16,059 nucleotides of DNA. Source: JBCBJZ01 sp038522635. Lineage in GTDB: Bacteria; Pseudomonadota; Alphaproteobacteria; Rhizobiales; Hyphomicrobiaceae. Within the stretch, counting starts at the first letter, position 1, and each line of letters opens with the position of its first letter. The stretch lies in assembly GCA_038522635.1 (NCBI GenBank), contig JBCBJZ010000083.1, forward strand, positions 1-16,059. Reading direction: 5' to 3'. A program made the translations under genes and the position numbers. Below, piece by piece: positions 1-7,011 of this stretch. The notes beneath the pieces were generated by a model. The model was not told the DNA's origin. It ran no database searches and saw only the letters and a program-made list of their open reading frames with translations.

Positions 1-954
1 CCGCCCAATGGCCTCGACATCGCGCGCGTCGCTTGTCCGCTCGGTGTGATCGGCATCATTTATGAAAGCCGCCCGAACGTGACCGCCGATGCAGGCGCTC
101 TGTGCGTGCGGTCAGGCAATGCCGCGATCCTGCGCGGGGGCTCGGACAGCCTACATTCCGCGCGGGCGATCCACGCGGCCTTGGCGCACGGCTTGCGCAC
201 CGCAGGCCTGCCGGAAGCGAGCGTGCAACTGGTCACCACGCCCGACCGCGCGGCCGTCGGGCATATGCTGGCAGGTCTCAATGGCTCGCTCGACGTGATC
301 GTGCCGCGCGGCGGTCGAAGCCTCGTTGAGCGCGTACAAAACGAAGCCCGGGTGCCGGTGTTCGCTCACTTGGAAGGCCTTTGCCACACCTACGTTGACC
401 GAGGCGCGGACCTTGAAGAGGCCGTCGCCATCGTCGTGAACGCCAAGATGCGCCGCACCGGGATTTGTGGCGCCACGGAAACGGTGTTGGTCGATGAAGC
501 GCTCGGCTCTGAGGGGCTGACACGGGTGGTCCGCGGTCTGCTTGACGCAGGCTGCGCGGTGCGCGGCGATGAAGCCGCCCAAGCTGCCGATCCCCGCGTG
601 ACGCAAGCGAACGACGCCGACTGGACCACGGAGTATCTCGACACGATCTGCGCCATCAAAACCGTTGAGGGCGTGGACCAGGCCATCGCCCACATCGCCC
701 GTTACGGATCAAACCACACGGACGCCATCCTCACCGAGTGCTACGCCACGGCGGAACGCTTCTTGAAGCGGGTCGATAGCGCCATCGTGCTGCACAATTG
801 CTCGACGCAGTTTGCCGATGGTGGTGAGTTCGGTATGGGCGCGGAAATCGGCATCGCGACCGGGCGCATGCACGCGCGCGGCCCCGTCGGTCTTGAGCAA
901 TTAACGAGCTTTAAATACGTGGTGCGCGGCAGCGGCCAGATCAGACCGGATTGA
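1..954 (+). CDS. proA: Glutamate-5-semialdehyde dehydrogenase (gamma-glutamyl phosphate reductase), 5' end missing
   Basis: This enzyme performs the NADPH-dependent reduction of gamma-glutamyl phosphate to glutamate-5-semialdehyde, the second step of proline synthesis in the cytoplasm. The reading frame is open from base 1, so about the first 100 residues lie outside the window; 317 residues are visible against about 417 in E. coli ProA. Family signatures seen are the cofactor-domain segment VIGIIYESRPNVT (visible residues 16-28), NAAILRGGSDS, DVIVPRGG and GLCHTYVD. The catalytic cysteine lies in RRTGICGATET (TGT at 466-468). The C-terminal FGMGAEIGIATGRMHARGP block is also present. The gene order proA-nadD-rsfS-rlmH is typical of Hyphomicrobiales, where proB normally precedes proA. 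The family assignment is clear; only the N-terminus is unknown. Confidence 0.97.
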   Translation, partial: PPNGLDIARVACPLGVIGIIYESRPNVTADAGALCVRSGNAAILRGGSDSLHSARAIHAALAHGLRTAGLPEASVQLVTTPDRAAVGHMLAGLNGSLDVIVPRGGRSLVERVQNEARVPVFAHLEGLCHTYVDRGADLEEAVAIVVNAKMRRTGICGATETVLVDEALGSEGLTRVVRGLLDAGCAVRGDEAAQAADPRVTQANDADWTTEYLDTICAIKTVEGVDQAIAHIARYGSNHTDAILTECYATAERFLKRVDSAIVLHNCSTQFADGGEFGMGAEIGIATGRMHARGPVGLEQLTSFKYVVRGSGQIRPD

Positions 955-1117
955 TCCCGCCGGCGCCGCACGCCCCTGCATGACGGCACGGCGCGAGCTC
1001 CCGTCGGCTACGCTTTGCTTCGCGCCTGCAAAACCTTCAAAGCCCCGAAGTCCCCAAAGGCTCGCAACGCGCCACGCCACGCGATTAGTCTTCCCCGCCC
1101 CGCCGCAAAAGGCCCCC

Positions 1118-1762
1118 ATGCTCTTCAAGTCAGCCCCCATTCGCTTTGGCAGCCTTCGCGTGCGCCCACCCCTGAGCGCACCCGGCATGGCAATCGGGCT
1201 GCTTGGCGGCTCGTTCAACCCACCCCATGAGGGCCACCGCCTGATCACCGAGATCGCGCTGCGCCGGTTGAGGTTGCATCAGCTGTGGTGGGTGGTGACG
1301 CCAGGCAATCCGCTCAAATCCCACGATGGACTTGCATCGCTCGAAATGCGCCTGGCGCTGTCGCGGGCGCTCGTCCCTGACAATCGCGTCACCATCACGG
1401 CGTTTGAGCGCGCGATGCCGCAGCCCATAACGGTGGCGACGCTGGCGGTCCTCAAGCGGCGGTTCCCGCACGTGCGATTCGTCTGGCTGATGGGCGCTGA
1501 CAACCTGGCAACCATCCACCGCTGGCATCTGTGGCGTGATATTTTTGCCACTTTCCCCATCGCGGTGGTGAACCGGCCAGGCTTCCACCTCAAAGCACTT
1601 AGCGCACCGGCGGCCCATGCGTTCGCCCGCCACCGCTTGCCGGAACAAGAGGCGCCACTGCTCGCCTACAAAAGCGCGCCCGCCTGGGTGTTTCTAACCG
1701 GCCCCCTGAGCGAGCTATCATCCACGCAGCTTCGCGATCAGAACAACGTTCACACCGCCTGA
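1118..1762 (+). CDS. nadD: Nicotinate-nucleotide adenylyltransferase
   Basis: NadD adenylylates nicotinate mononucleotide with ATP to give deamido-NAD, a cytoplasmic step common to de novo and salvage NAD synthesis. With the chosen start it is 214 residues, normal for the family. The nucleotidyltransferase motif GSFNPPHEGH is at residues 31-40, followed by WWVVTPGNPLKS (about 57-68), GADNLATIHRW (127-137) and a C-terminal SSTQLR (201-206), the usual phosphate-binding ISSTxxR motif. I chose ATG 1118 because AAAAGG at 1107-1112 sits 5 bases upstream and because related alphaproteobacterial proteins carry a short N-terminal extension before GMxIGLxGGSFNPP. ATG 1187 (MAIGLLGG) is the alternative, while extension back to about 980 adds unconserved low-complexity sequence. 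A 163-bp gap separates it from proA. Confidence 0.95.
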   Translation: MLFKSAPIRFGSLRVRPPLSAPGMAIGLLGGSFNPPHEGHRLITEIALRRLRLHQLWWVVTPGNPLKSHDGLASLEMRLALSRALVPDNRVTITAFERAMPQPITVATLAVLKRRFPHVRFVWLMGADNLATIHRWHLWRDIFATFPIAVVNRPGFHLKALSAPAAHAFARHRLPEQEAPLLAYKSAPAWVFLTGPLSELSSTQLRDQNNVHTA

Positions 1763-2001
1763 AGCGCAGCTCACGCTGCCTTGTGCGCTCGCTAAGGCCT
1801 ATGAAAACGCTTGCAGTTCGGTCTCGCCCTTGCATAGTTCGGTTGGTGTGCAGCCATGCCGCGCGTTCTATCGCCCCGCAGGCCCGTTGCGGTCCGCTTT
1901 CAGGAACACGTTAGGACAGCGTCACAAAAGCGGCTTAGGTCTGCGCGCTACCAGCGATCTTGAGATCGCAACCTGGTCAACAGAAGGAAACCGACCCAAC
2001 G

Positions 2002-2415
2002 ATGCGAACAACACAAGAGGCGGCTGCAAACAGCATGCTTCCGACCGATGTCATGGACGATAGGGCCGACACGGACGCGTTAGTTGGAACCATCAAGACC
2101 TGGCTGGATGATGCCAAAGCCGAAGGCATCATCGTCATCAATTTGGAAGGCAAGTCCTCGATCGGGGACTACATGGTGATCGCCTCGGGTCTAAACGACC
2201 GCCACGTGGGCGCCATTGCCGACCAGGTCCAGGTCAAGCTCAAGGAAGCCGGCCAGCAACGCGTACGCGTCGAGGGTAAAGAGACCTGCGACTGGGTGCT
2301 GATCGACACCGGCGACATCATCGTGCACGTGTTCCGCCCGGAAGTGCGCGAGTTCTATAACCTTGAAAAAATGTGGGTCGGCGACCGCCTGGGCGACACC
2401 AACACGTCGCACTGA
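2002..2415 (+). CDS. rsfS: Ribosomal silencing factor RsfS (Iojap/YbeB family)
   Basis: RsfS binds ribosomal protein uL14 on the 50S subunit and blocks joining to 30S, damping translation when nutrients are scarce. The 137-residue product has the family core GKSSIGDYMVIASG (residues 50-63), DRHVGAIADQV, the acidic DWVLIDTGDIIVHVF stretch (97-111) and REFYNLEKMW (116-125). The start is uncertain: ATG 2002 has AGAAGGA at 1982-1988, a rather long 13-base spacing, while ATG 2035 and ATG 2053 are in-frame alternatives that keep the whole domain. Placement between nadD and rlmH is the usual alphaproteobacterial arrangement and supports the call. The stop lies only 5 bases before the rlmH start, so the two are probably translationally coupled. 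Confidence 0.94.
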   Translation: MRTTQEAAANSMLPTDVMDDRADTDALVGTIKTWLDDAKAEGIIVINLEGKSSIGDYMVIASGLNDRHVGAIADQVQVKLKEAGQQRVRVEGKETCDWVLIDTGDIIVHVFRPEVREFYNLEKMWVGDRLGDTNTSH

Positions 2416-2420
2416 ACGCG

Positions 2421-2903
2421 GTGCGCCTGACGCTGGCCGCTGTCGGCCGTCTCAAGGATGGCGCGGAACGTTCGCTTTGCGAGCGCTACGTGGAGCGTCT
2501 CAAGGCGTCCGGCCGTCAGCTTGGCATCAAAAGCGTCACGGTGCGCGAGCTGAGCGAGGCCCGCCATGCCACCGCGCTCACCCGCAAGGACGATGAAGCG
2601 CGCCGCCTGATCGATGCGGTTGACGATGCGAGCGTTGTGATCGCGCTCGATGAAACGGGGCGTGGTCTGACGTCCGCTCAGCTTGCCGAGACGCTAGAGC
2701 GCTGGCGTGATGGGGGCGAAGCTCACGTGGCTTTCGTCCTGGGCGGACCAGACGGGCACGGACCAGCGCTGCTCGAACGTGCAAGCCTAACGCTGGCGCT
2801 TGGCCCCATGACATTCCCGCACGGGCTCGCGCGCATCGTCATCGCCGAACAGCTTTACCGGGCTTCGACGATCCTCGCCGGGCACCCCTACCACCGCGTG
2901 TAA
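2421..2903 (+). CDS. rlmH: 23S rRNA (pseudouridine1915-N3)-methyltransferase
   Basis: RlmH is a SPOUT-class methyltransferase that uses S-adenosylmethionine to methylate pseudouridine 1915 of 23S rRNA helix 69 on the assembled 70S ribosome. I chose GTG 2421, five bases after the rsfS stop, which yields MRLTLAAVGRLK and 160 residues, matching the usual 155-160. An upstream in-frame ATG inside rsfS would add residues not seen in the family. Visible features are VVIALDETGRGLTSAQLAE (about 72-90), the knot-forming AFVLGGPDGHG (104-114) and LGPMTFPHGLARIVIAEQLYR (127-147). The C-terminal end HPYHRV is also typical and includes the tyrosine-histidine pair needed for RNA binding. It is coupled to rsfS. 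Confidence 0.96.
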   Translation: MRLTLAAVGRLKDGAERSLCERYVERLKASGRQLGIKSVTVRELSEARHATALTRKDDEARRLIDAVDDASVVIALDETGRGLTSAQLAETLERWRDGGEAHVAFVLGGPDGHGPALLERASLTLALGPMTFPHGLARIVIAEQLYRASTILAGHPYHRV

Positions 2904-3235
2904 ACAGTGGGATGCGTACGCTCACGGCTTGGTTCGCGCCGCAACGGATGACGTAACCGCGTTGGGCCTCCCCCAGGCTGGCTCGATCATCGCGATTGAT
3001 CGGGATCACCATAGGTGAACCCCAAAGTCCTCCCCCTGTGCCCTCCCGCGCGCGCTCCGCCCCTTGCCCTGACACAGCCCCACCGCTAAACCGGCCTCGC
3101 AGTGCGCCGTCACGCGTCAGCACTGCCCTCAAGCCTCGCCAGCGTTGCAATGCCTGCATCTGGACGCGAGCCCTCCGGCTCATGTCCACTTGTGCGGTGC
3201 GCAGCCCGAATGCGACAGATCACAAGGCCGCCTCG
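2904..3235. other. Gene-free interval with two small adjacent hairpins
   Basis: There is no convincing gene between rlmH and the YggT gene. The in-frame extension of the YggT reading frame through this stretch is rich in Pro, Arg and Ser with no conserved look. Two short inverted repeats sit together: CGATCA (2984-2989) with TGATCG (2997-3002), and TCACC (3006-3010) with GGTGA (3014-3018). A pyrimidine-rich tract follows. In many Hyphomicrobiales the order continues from rlmH into envC-like and ctpA genes, so this interval may mark a rearrangement point. That is inference from remembered gene order. Confidence 0.5.
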
Positions 3236-3538
3236 ATGCCCGAACTGCTGCTTTTCGTCCGCTACGTTGTCACGCTCTACATGTACGTCGTGATCGCCAA
3301 CGTGGTGTTGAGCTGGTTGTTCGCCTTCAACGTCATCAACTATCACAATGGCTTCGTGCGCGCGCTCGCCCAGGGCATCAACGCGCTGACCGAGCCCTTG
3401 TTGCGTCCCATCCGGCGCTTCATGCCGGACCTCGGCGGCATCGACTTGTCACCGATGATCCTGCTGCTGGGCTGCATCTTCGTCACCGACGTGATCATCC
3501 CGAACCTGCTCAAGGCCTATCTGGCCGCCGCGCGCTGA
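3236..3538 (+). CDS. YggT family integral membrane protein
   Basis: This is a small inner-membrane protein of the YggT family, whose molecular role is not firmly established (links to osmotic stress and cell-division or cell-shape processes have been suggested). The 100-residue product has two hydrophobic segments, about residues 5-30 and 72-97. They flank the diagnostic conserved block LTEPLLRPIRRFMPDLGGID (51-70), followed by LSPMILLL. ATG 3236 gives the standard length. A longer upstream start at 2996 would add about 80 residues of low-complexity sequence and is unlikely. In many alphaproteobacteria yggT is followed by a small DUF167 (YggU) gene and then folD; here only 70 bp separate it from folD and no DUF167 gene fits. 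Confidence 0.9.
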   Translation: MPELLLFVRYVVTLYMYVVIANVVLSWLFAFNVINYHNGFVRALAQGINALTEPLLRPIRRFMPDLGGIDLSPMILLLGCIFVTDVIIPNLLKAYLAAAR

Positions 3539-3608
3539 TCTCGCGGCGCCGCACCGCGCGCCGACTTTCTTCGTCACCCCCTCACAAACACCGATCCGGA
3601 GACCCGCC

Positions 3609-4496
3609 ATGGCAGCGCAAATCATCGATGGGAAAGCGGTCGCGGCCGACTTGCGGGCAACCCTTGCCGGCGCCGTCAAAGCGCTCAAGGACGACCACAA
3701 CGTGACGCCGGGCCTTGCCGTGGTGCTGGTGGGCGAAGATCCCGCGAGCCGCGTTTATGTTGCCAACAAAGCCAAGCAGACGGTCGAAGTCGGCATGCAG
3801 TCGTTCGAGCACCGCTTAAGCGTCGAGACGCCCGAAGCCGACCTGCTCGCTCTCATTGCGAAGCTCAACGCCGACGACGCTGTGGACGGCATCTTGGTGC
3901 AACTTCCGCTTCCCGCCGCGATCGACAGCAAGAAGGTCCTGGAAGCGATCGACGCGGCCAAGGATGTCGACGGGTTCCACCCCATCAATGTCGGCAGGCT
4001 TTCAACCGGCGAAGAAGCGCTTGTGCCGTGCACGCCGGTCGGCAGCGTGATCCTAGCGAAGGCGGCGCAACCGGACCTGAGCGGTCTTGAGGCGGTGGTG
4101 ATCGGCCGCTCGAACATCGTTGGCAAACCGGTTGCGCAACTTCTGCTGGCTGAAAACTGCACGGTGACGATCGCGCATTCGCGCACGGCTGACCTGGCCG
4201 CGGTGACGCGCCGGGCGGACCTCGTCATCGCCGCTGTGGGCCGCCCTGAGATGGTGACGGGCGACTGGATCAAGCCGGGCGCCATCGTCATCGATGTCGG
4301 CATCAACCGCGTCCCAGGCGCACAGGAAGGCAAGACCAAACTCGTGGGCGACGTCGATTTCGAGAGCGCCAAAGAGGTCGCCGGTGCCATTACGCCGGTG
4401 CCCGGTGGTGTCGGCCCGATGACGATCGCCTGCCTTTTGCGCAACACGGTGATGGCCGCCTGCGCCCGCCACGGCATTCCCAAGCCGGCGCTTTAA
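3609..4496 (+). CDS. folD: Bifunctional methylenetetrahydrofolate dehydrogenase / methenyltetrahydrofolate cyclohydrolase
   Basis: FolD oxidises 5,10-methylene-THF to 5,10-methenyl-THF with NADP and hydrolyses it to 10-formyl-THF, feeding purine and formyl-methionine synthesis. The 295-residue length is normal. Catalytic features align with the E. coli enzyme at nearly identical numbering: Tyr50 and Lys54 in RVYVANKAK, Gln98 in VQLPLP, and Asp121 in KDVDGFHPIN. Also seen are PCTPVG (140-145), the Rossmann-type GRSNIVGKP (166-174) and PVPGGVGPMT (263-272) near the C-terminus. A GGAG at about 3598-3601 precedes ATG 3609 at suitable spacing. Nothing suggests loss of either activity. The yggT neighbour is a conserved association in Hyphomicrobiales. 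Confidence 0.98.
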   Translation: MAAQIIDGKAVAADLRATLAGAVKALKDDHNVTPGLAVVLVGEDPASRVYVANKAKQTVEVGMQSFEHRLSVETPEADLLALIAKLNADDAVDGILVQLPLPAAIDSKKVLEAIDAAKDVDGFHPINVGRLSTGEEALVPCTPVGSVILAKAAQPDLSGLEAVVIGRSNIVGKPVAQLLLAENCTVTIAHSRTADLAAVTRRADLVIAAVGRPEMVTGDWIKPGAIVIDVGINRVPGAQEGKTKLVGDVDFESAKEVAGAITPVPGGVGPMTIACLLRNTVMAACARHGIPKPAL

Positions 4497-4605
4497 ACCG
4501 CGTGGCAAACGACGCCTGAGGAGTGCCACGAAGAGCGTTCGTTCTGCTCAACCCGGCAAGACCGCGGCAGCGACAGATGTCCGCCGGCCGTAAAGAGGTA
4601 TCGCT

Positions 4606-5235
4606 TTGGACCCCTTGCTGACCCTTGCAACCGTGTTCGCGATTTTCATCCCCGCACTGCTGTTGCCCGGCCCGGACTTCATCGCCGTTGTGCGCTCAGC
4701 CCTGACCCGCGGGCTTTGGGGCGGGCTCGGCACCGCGCTCGGTGTCAGCCTTGGCCTCGCATTCTACGCAACGTTAAGCCTGCTCGGCCTTTCCGCGCTG
4801 CTTGTCGAGTACCAGTGGCTGACGTGGGTGGTGCGCGTTCTTGGCGGCGGTTACCTGATCTACCTGGGCATACGACTGATCCTCACGCGGCCTGAAACCA
4901 TCGATGTGGAGACGTTGGCGCCCGCGCCCACCGGGCAAACGGTGCTGTTCGGCTTTGCGGTGACGCTCACCAACCCGAAAGCGGTCGTGCTGTTCGCCAG
5001 CGTCTTCGCGACCGCCGTCACCGAGCAAACGCCGTCATGGTTGCTCATCGCGATGATCGCGCTGGTCTTCGCGTCCGGCCTGATCTGGTACGCGATCGTG
5101 ACGGCCTTCATGGCGTCACCGCCTGTCATGCGCCAGGTGATGGCCGCGCGCCATACGGTGGAGCGGGTTGCTGGCGCTTGCTTCATCGCCATTGGCGGCA
5201 AGATCATCGCCGACGCGCGCGGCCCAGCGCCCTGA
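4606..5235 (+). CDS. LysE/RhtB family amino-acid exporter, TTG start
   Basis: This is a predicted inner-membrane efflux protein of the LysE/RhtB superfamily, which exports amino acids such as lysine, homoserine or threonine; the substrate cannot be told from sequence. The 209 residues fit the family. The N-terminal hydrophobic helix carries the hallmark PGPDF (21-25), followed by SALTRGLWGGLGTALG, GGYLIYLGIRL (81-91) and LTNPKAVVLF (121-130), with about five or six membrane segments overall. The start is TTG 4606, supported by GAGG at 4595-4598 with 7-base spacing and by the normal N-terminus. No in-frame ATG exists at this end of the domain. It stands alone after folD, separated by 109 bp, with no adjacent LysG-type regulator. 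Confidence 0.9.
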   Translation: MDPLLTLATVFAIFIPALLLPGPDFIAVVRSALTRGLWGGLGTALGVSLGLAFYATLSLLGLSALLVEYQWLTWVVRVLGGGYLIYLGIRLILTRPETIDVETLAPAPTGQTVLFGFAVTLTNPKAVVLFASVFATAVTEQTPSWLLIAMIALVFASGLIWYAIVTAFMASPPVMRQVMAARHTVERVAGACFIAIGGKIIADARGPAP

Positions 5236-5252
5236 CGCGGGCCGCAGATGCC

Positions 5253-5267
5253 AGAAAGCTCCTTTCT
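5253..5267 (+). terminator. Weak hairpin after the LysE-type gene
   Basis: AGAAAG (5253-5258) and CTTTCT (5262-5267) form a 6-bp AT-rich stem with a 3-base loop, 17 bases after the LysE-type stop codon, followed by TTC. The stem is weak and the T-run short, so a terminator function is only possible. Confidence 0.25.
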
Positions 5268-5353
5268 TTCGCCTGCACCGCAGTGACGACGCGGCCGTCA
5301 CCGCTCGTGCGCATGGTGCGAAAAATGTACGGCAAAACACAGGCCAAGATGCC

Positions 5354-5420
5354 GGATCTGCTTCAGCTTGAAGCGAACCGCCTTTAGTAATCTTATCGCG
5401 CGGATCGTTCTTCAGAAGAC
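5354..5420. repeat. Diverged paired-palindrome intergenic repeat, copy A
   Basis: GCTTCA (5360-5365) and TGAAGC (5369-5374) form a hairpin containing CAGCTTGAAGCG (5364-5375). That 12-mer recurs exactly at 15866-15877. Twelve bases after it comes TAATCTT (5388-5394); in the other copy the same heptamer lies eleven bases after the core. A second imperfect hairpin (GATCG and CGGTC flanking TCTTC-A-GAAGA) follows at about 5403-5420. The shared core, spacing and two-hairpin layout suggest a REP/RIME-like dispersed element. Only two copies are visible, and they are diverged. Confidence 0.5.
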
Positions 5421-5511
5421 GGTCGATTTCGCGTAGAAGCGGGGCCGAACGCTCGAACTGTCCTGCCCGCTCAGATCACCACGTTGTTTAGCCCAAAGGA
5501 GTTGCCCCATT

Positions 5512-5787
5512 ATGCTGAAGTCTCTCATCGCCGCTGCGGTCATTGCCGTGTCGACCCTCACGATGACACCGACCACGGCCCACGCCCAGAGCTGCTACGA
5601 CCTCTGGTTTGCGCGCAACGCCATCTTCAATGCCTACGGTTTTTGCTTCCGGACCAGGCTCGGCCGCCGCGTCTTCAACAACGCCGATTGCTTCACGCGC
5701 AACCCGCGCCTGTCACGTGCGGATGCCCGTCGGGTCACGCGCATCCGCCGCATCGAGCGCCGTCGCGGTTGCCGCGTGAACCGTTGA
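5512..5787 (+). CDS. Small secreted YARHG-domain protein
   Basis: This 91-residue product has a clear Sec signal peptide: MLK, a hydrophobic run to about residue 17, and a likely cleavage after AHA at residue 25. The mature part begins QSCYDLWFARNAIFNAYG, which matches the YARHG domain, an extracellular domain of unknown function. It is followed by FCFRTRLGRRVFNNADCF and a strongly basic arginine-rich end. Four cysteines (28, 45, 60, 87) remain after cleavage and could form two disulfides in the periplasm. The start is well supported by AAAGGAG at 5495-5501, ten bases before ATG. It is monocistronic by position, with 276 bp upstream and 169 bp downstream. The role is unknown, and a periplasmic or surface location is inferred. 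Confidence 0.85.
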   Translation: MLKSLIAAAVIAVSTLTMTPTTAHAQSCYDLWFARNAIFNAYGFCFRTRLGRRVFNNADCFTRNPRLSRADARRVTRIRRIERRRGCRVNR

Positions 5788-5910
5788 ACTCACAGCATGC
5801 CGCGCCCTGCTTTGGCTTGGGCGCGGCTCGCTTTGCCGGTTACGAGCAGGCGACGGGAATGCCACGGGATGCGGTGCCAAGCCGCGCAGGCACCAGCCCT
5901 CCTGCGCTAA

Positions 5911-5937
5911 CATGTACGCGAAATGTACGCGAACATG
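5911..5937 (+). promoter_or_regulatory. Tandem 10-bp repeat upstream of the DUF1905 gene (candidate operator)
   Basis: ATGTACGCGA occurs at 5912-5921 and again at 5923-5932, an 11-bp period (one helical turn). The pair is bounded by CATGT (5911-5915) and ACATG (5933-5937), so the block is both a direct repeat and an outer dyad. It ends 19 bases before the TTG start of the next gene, a position where a bound protein could affect initiation. Confidence 0.4.
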
Positions 5938-5956
5938 CCTGTGAGCCGGTGAGGCC

Positions 5957-6505
5957 TTGAGCTACTACCCGCACAGCTTCGAAGCGCCGATCGTCTACCA
6001 CGACGTGGGGAGCGCGCGGTACGCCTACACCGTCGTCTTCGTGCCGCCGCAGGTCGCCGAAGACCTGCCACTCGACCAGCATCCGCGACTGCGCGTGAAG
6101 GGCGAAATCAACGATCACCCCTTCGCCAGCGCGCTGACACCGGTGCGCGGCGCTTGGTACATTCTGCTTTCCAAAGCCATGTTGAAAGCAATCGAAGCTG
6201 AGGTCGGCGACACGGTGGATGTGCGCTTCGCATGCGATGACCAGGACGCTGTCGACGTGCCCGAAGCGCTTGCCACAGCGCTCGCGCAGGACGCTGCCAT
6301 CGCTAAGGCCTGGGACGCGTTGACGCCCGGCAAGCAGCGCGGCCTCGCTTACCTGGTGGCGAGCGCCAAGCGCGCTGAGACCCAAGCGAAACGCGTGGCC
6401 GATGTGTTCGCAGTACTGCGCGGCGAGCGCGACATCCGGCAAGCGCCTGGGGACGCGCGTCGGCGCAAGCGAACCACAGCCTCAAACGCGAGGCGCAAAC
6501 CGTGA
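5957..6505 (+). CDS. DUF1905 / YdeI-OmpD-associated (OmdA) family protein
   Basis: The 182-residue protein combines an N-terminal DUF1905 beta-barrel-like domain (about residues 7-93: SFEAPIVY, YTVVFVPPQV, RLRVKGEIND, YILLSKAM, VGDTVDVRF) with a C-terminal YdeI/OmdA-type helical segment. That segment spans about 100-155 and includes VPEALATAL and LTPGKQRGLAYLVASAKRAETQAKRV. The family has been named bacteriocin-protection-like from enterobacterial YdeI, but its biochemical function is unclear and I do not assign one. The last 20 residues are a Lys/Arg-rich tail. The start is TTG 5957, because an in-frame TGA at 5942 excludes anything much earlier and the first strand of the domain is needed. 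GGTGAG lies only 3 bases upstream, closer than usual. The stop overlaps the next gene by 4 bp (GTGA). Confidence 0.8.
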   Translation: MSYYPHSFEAPIVYHDVGSARYAYTVVFVPPQVAEDLPLDQHPRLRVKGEINDHPFASALTPVRGAWYILLSKAMLKAIEAEVGDTVDVRFACDDQDAVDVPEALATALAQDAAIAKAWDALTPGKQRGLAYLVASAKRAETQAKRVADVFAVLRGERDIRQAPGDARRRKRTTASNARRKP

Positions 6506-6933
6506 TCCAACGGTTGGCCGCGTTCGCCTACCACGACCCCCTTGCGCTGGTGTTGGCGATCAAGCGGCGGTTGCCCAAGCATGTCGACCGGTGGGCTGCC
6601 GCGCTCAACATGCCGCAGGTGATCGGCGGCTTCATCTTCATTTGGCGGTGGGAAGGTGCGCTGATCCTGGCCGCTTGGACGGCGACGATGCTGACCGCCG
6701 GATGGATCCACCGTCACGCGCCCATGAGCCGGTTGATCGGGTTGTGCCAACTGTGGTGGCTGCCGGTGTTGCCGGTGGTCGCCTTAACCGCTTGGCAGGA
6801 AGGTCTGACGCTGTTTGCGCTGCTGGCTGGCTACATCGTCATCACGATGACGGTAAGCCTCGCGATCGATGCGTACGACCTTTATCGCTACAGCCAGGGC
6901 GATCGCACCTACGATGGCGCCAGCAGACCCTGA
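6502..6933 (+). CDS. Small hypothetical membrane protein
   Basis: I do not recognise a family. The 143-residue product starts at GTG 6502, inside the stop of the DUF1905 gene (GTGA overlap), so it is probably translated by coupling. It has an amphipathic basic N-terminal part (residues 1-35). Three hydrophobic segments follow at about 51-69, 81-98 and 102-123, with several tryptophans (WRW at 48-50, WW at 85-86). The polar C-terminal tail IDAYDLYRYSQGDRTYDG is probably cytoplasmic. The positive charge between segments 1 and 2 (HRHAPMSR) suggests a loop on the cytoplasmic side. A 78-bp gap precedes the flavoprotein downstream, so co-transcription of the three genes is possible but unproven. 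Confidence 0.7.
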   Translation: MIQRLAAFAYHDPLALVLAIKRRLPKHVDRWAAALNMPQVIGGFIFIWRWEGALILAAWTATMLTAGWIHRHAPMSRLIGLCQLWWLPVLPVVALTAWQEGLTLFALLAGYIVITMTVSLAIDAYDLYRYSQGDRTYDGASRP

Positions 6934-7011
6934 CGGTACGCCAAGCATCGACACGCCTGCGCGCCCCTCCCATACTGCGGACGTCCCCTTGCAGCATGGA
7001 CGCGCACCGCT

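Noticed and set aside
757..772. CGCTTC...TTGAAGCG dyad inside proA resembling the repeat core
   Set aside because: It is within conserved coding sequence and lacks the TAATCTT element and second hairpin, so it is probably chance.
1763..2001. Gap between nadD and rsfS examined for a tRNA, small RNA or small gene
   Set aside because: No cloverleaf arms or T-loop consensus, no ORF with conserved look, and no strong hairpin. The 77-codon frame starting near 1830 overlaps rsfS out of frame and looks random.
5116..5470. - strand frame open from about 5470 downward with plausible-looking residues (REIDRLLKNDPRDKI)
   Set aside because: There is no credible start codon after an upstream TGA, it runs antisense into the LysE-type gene, and it overlaps repeat hairpins. 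It could be a gene remnant, but nothing supports that firmly.
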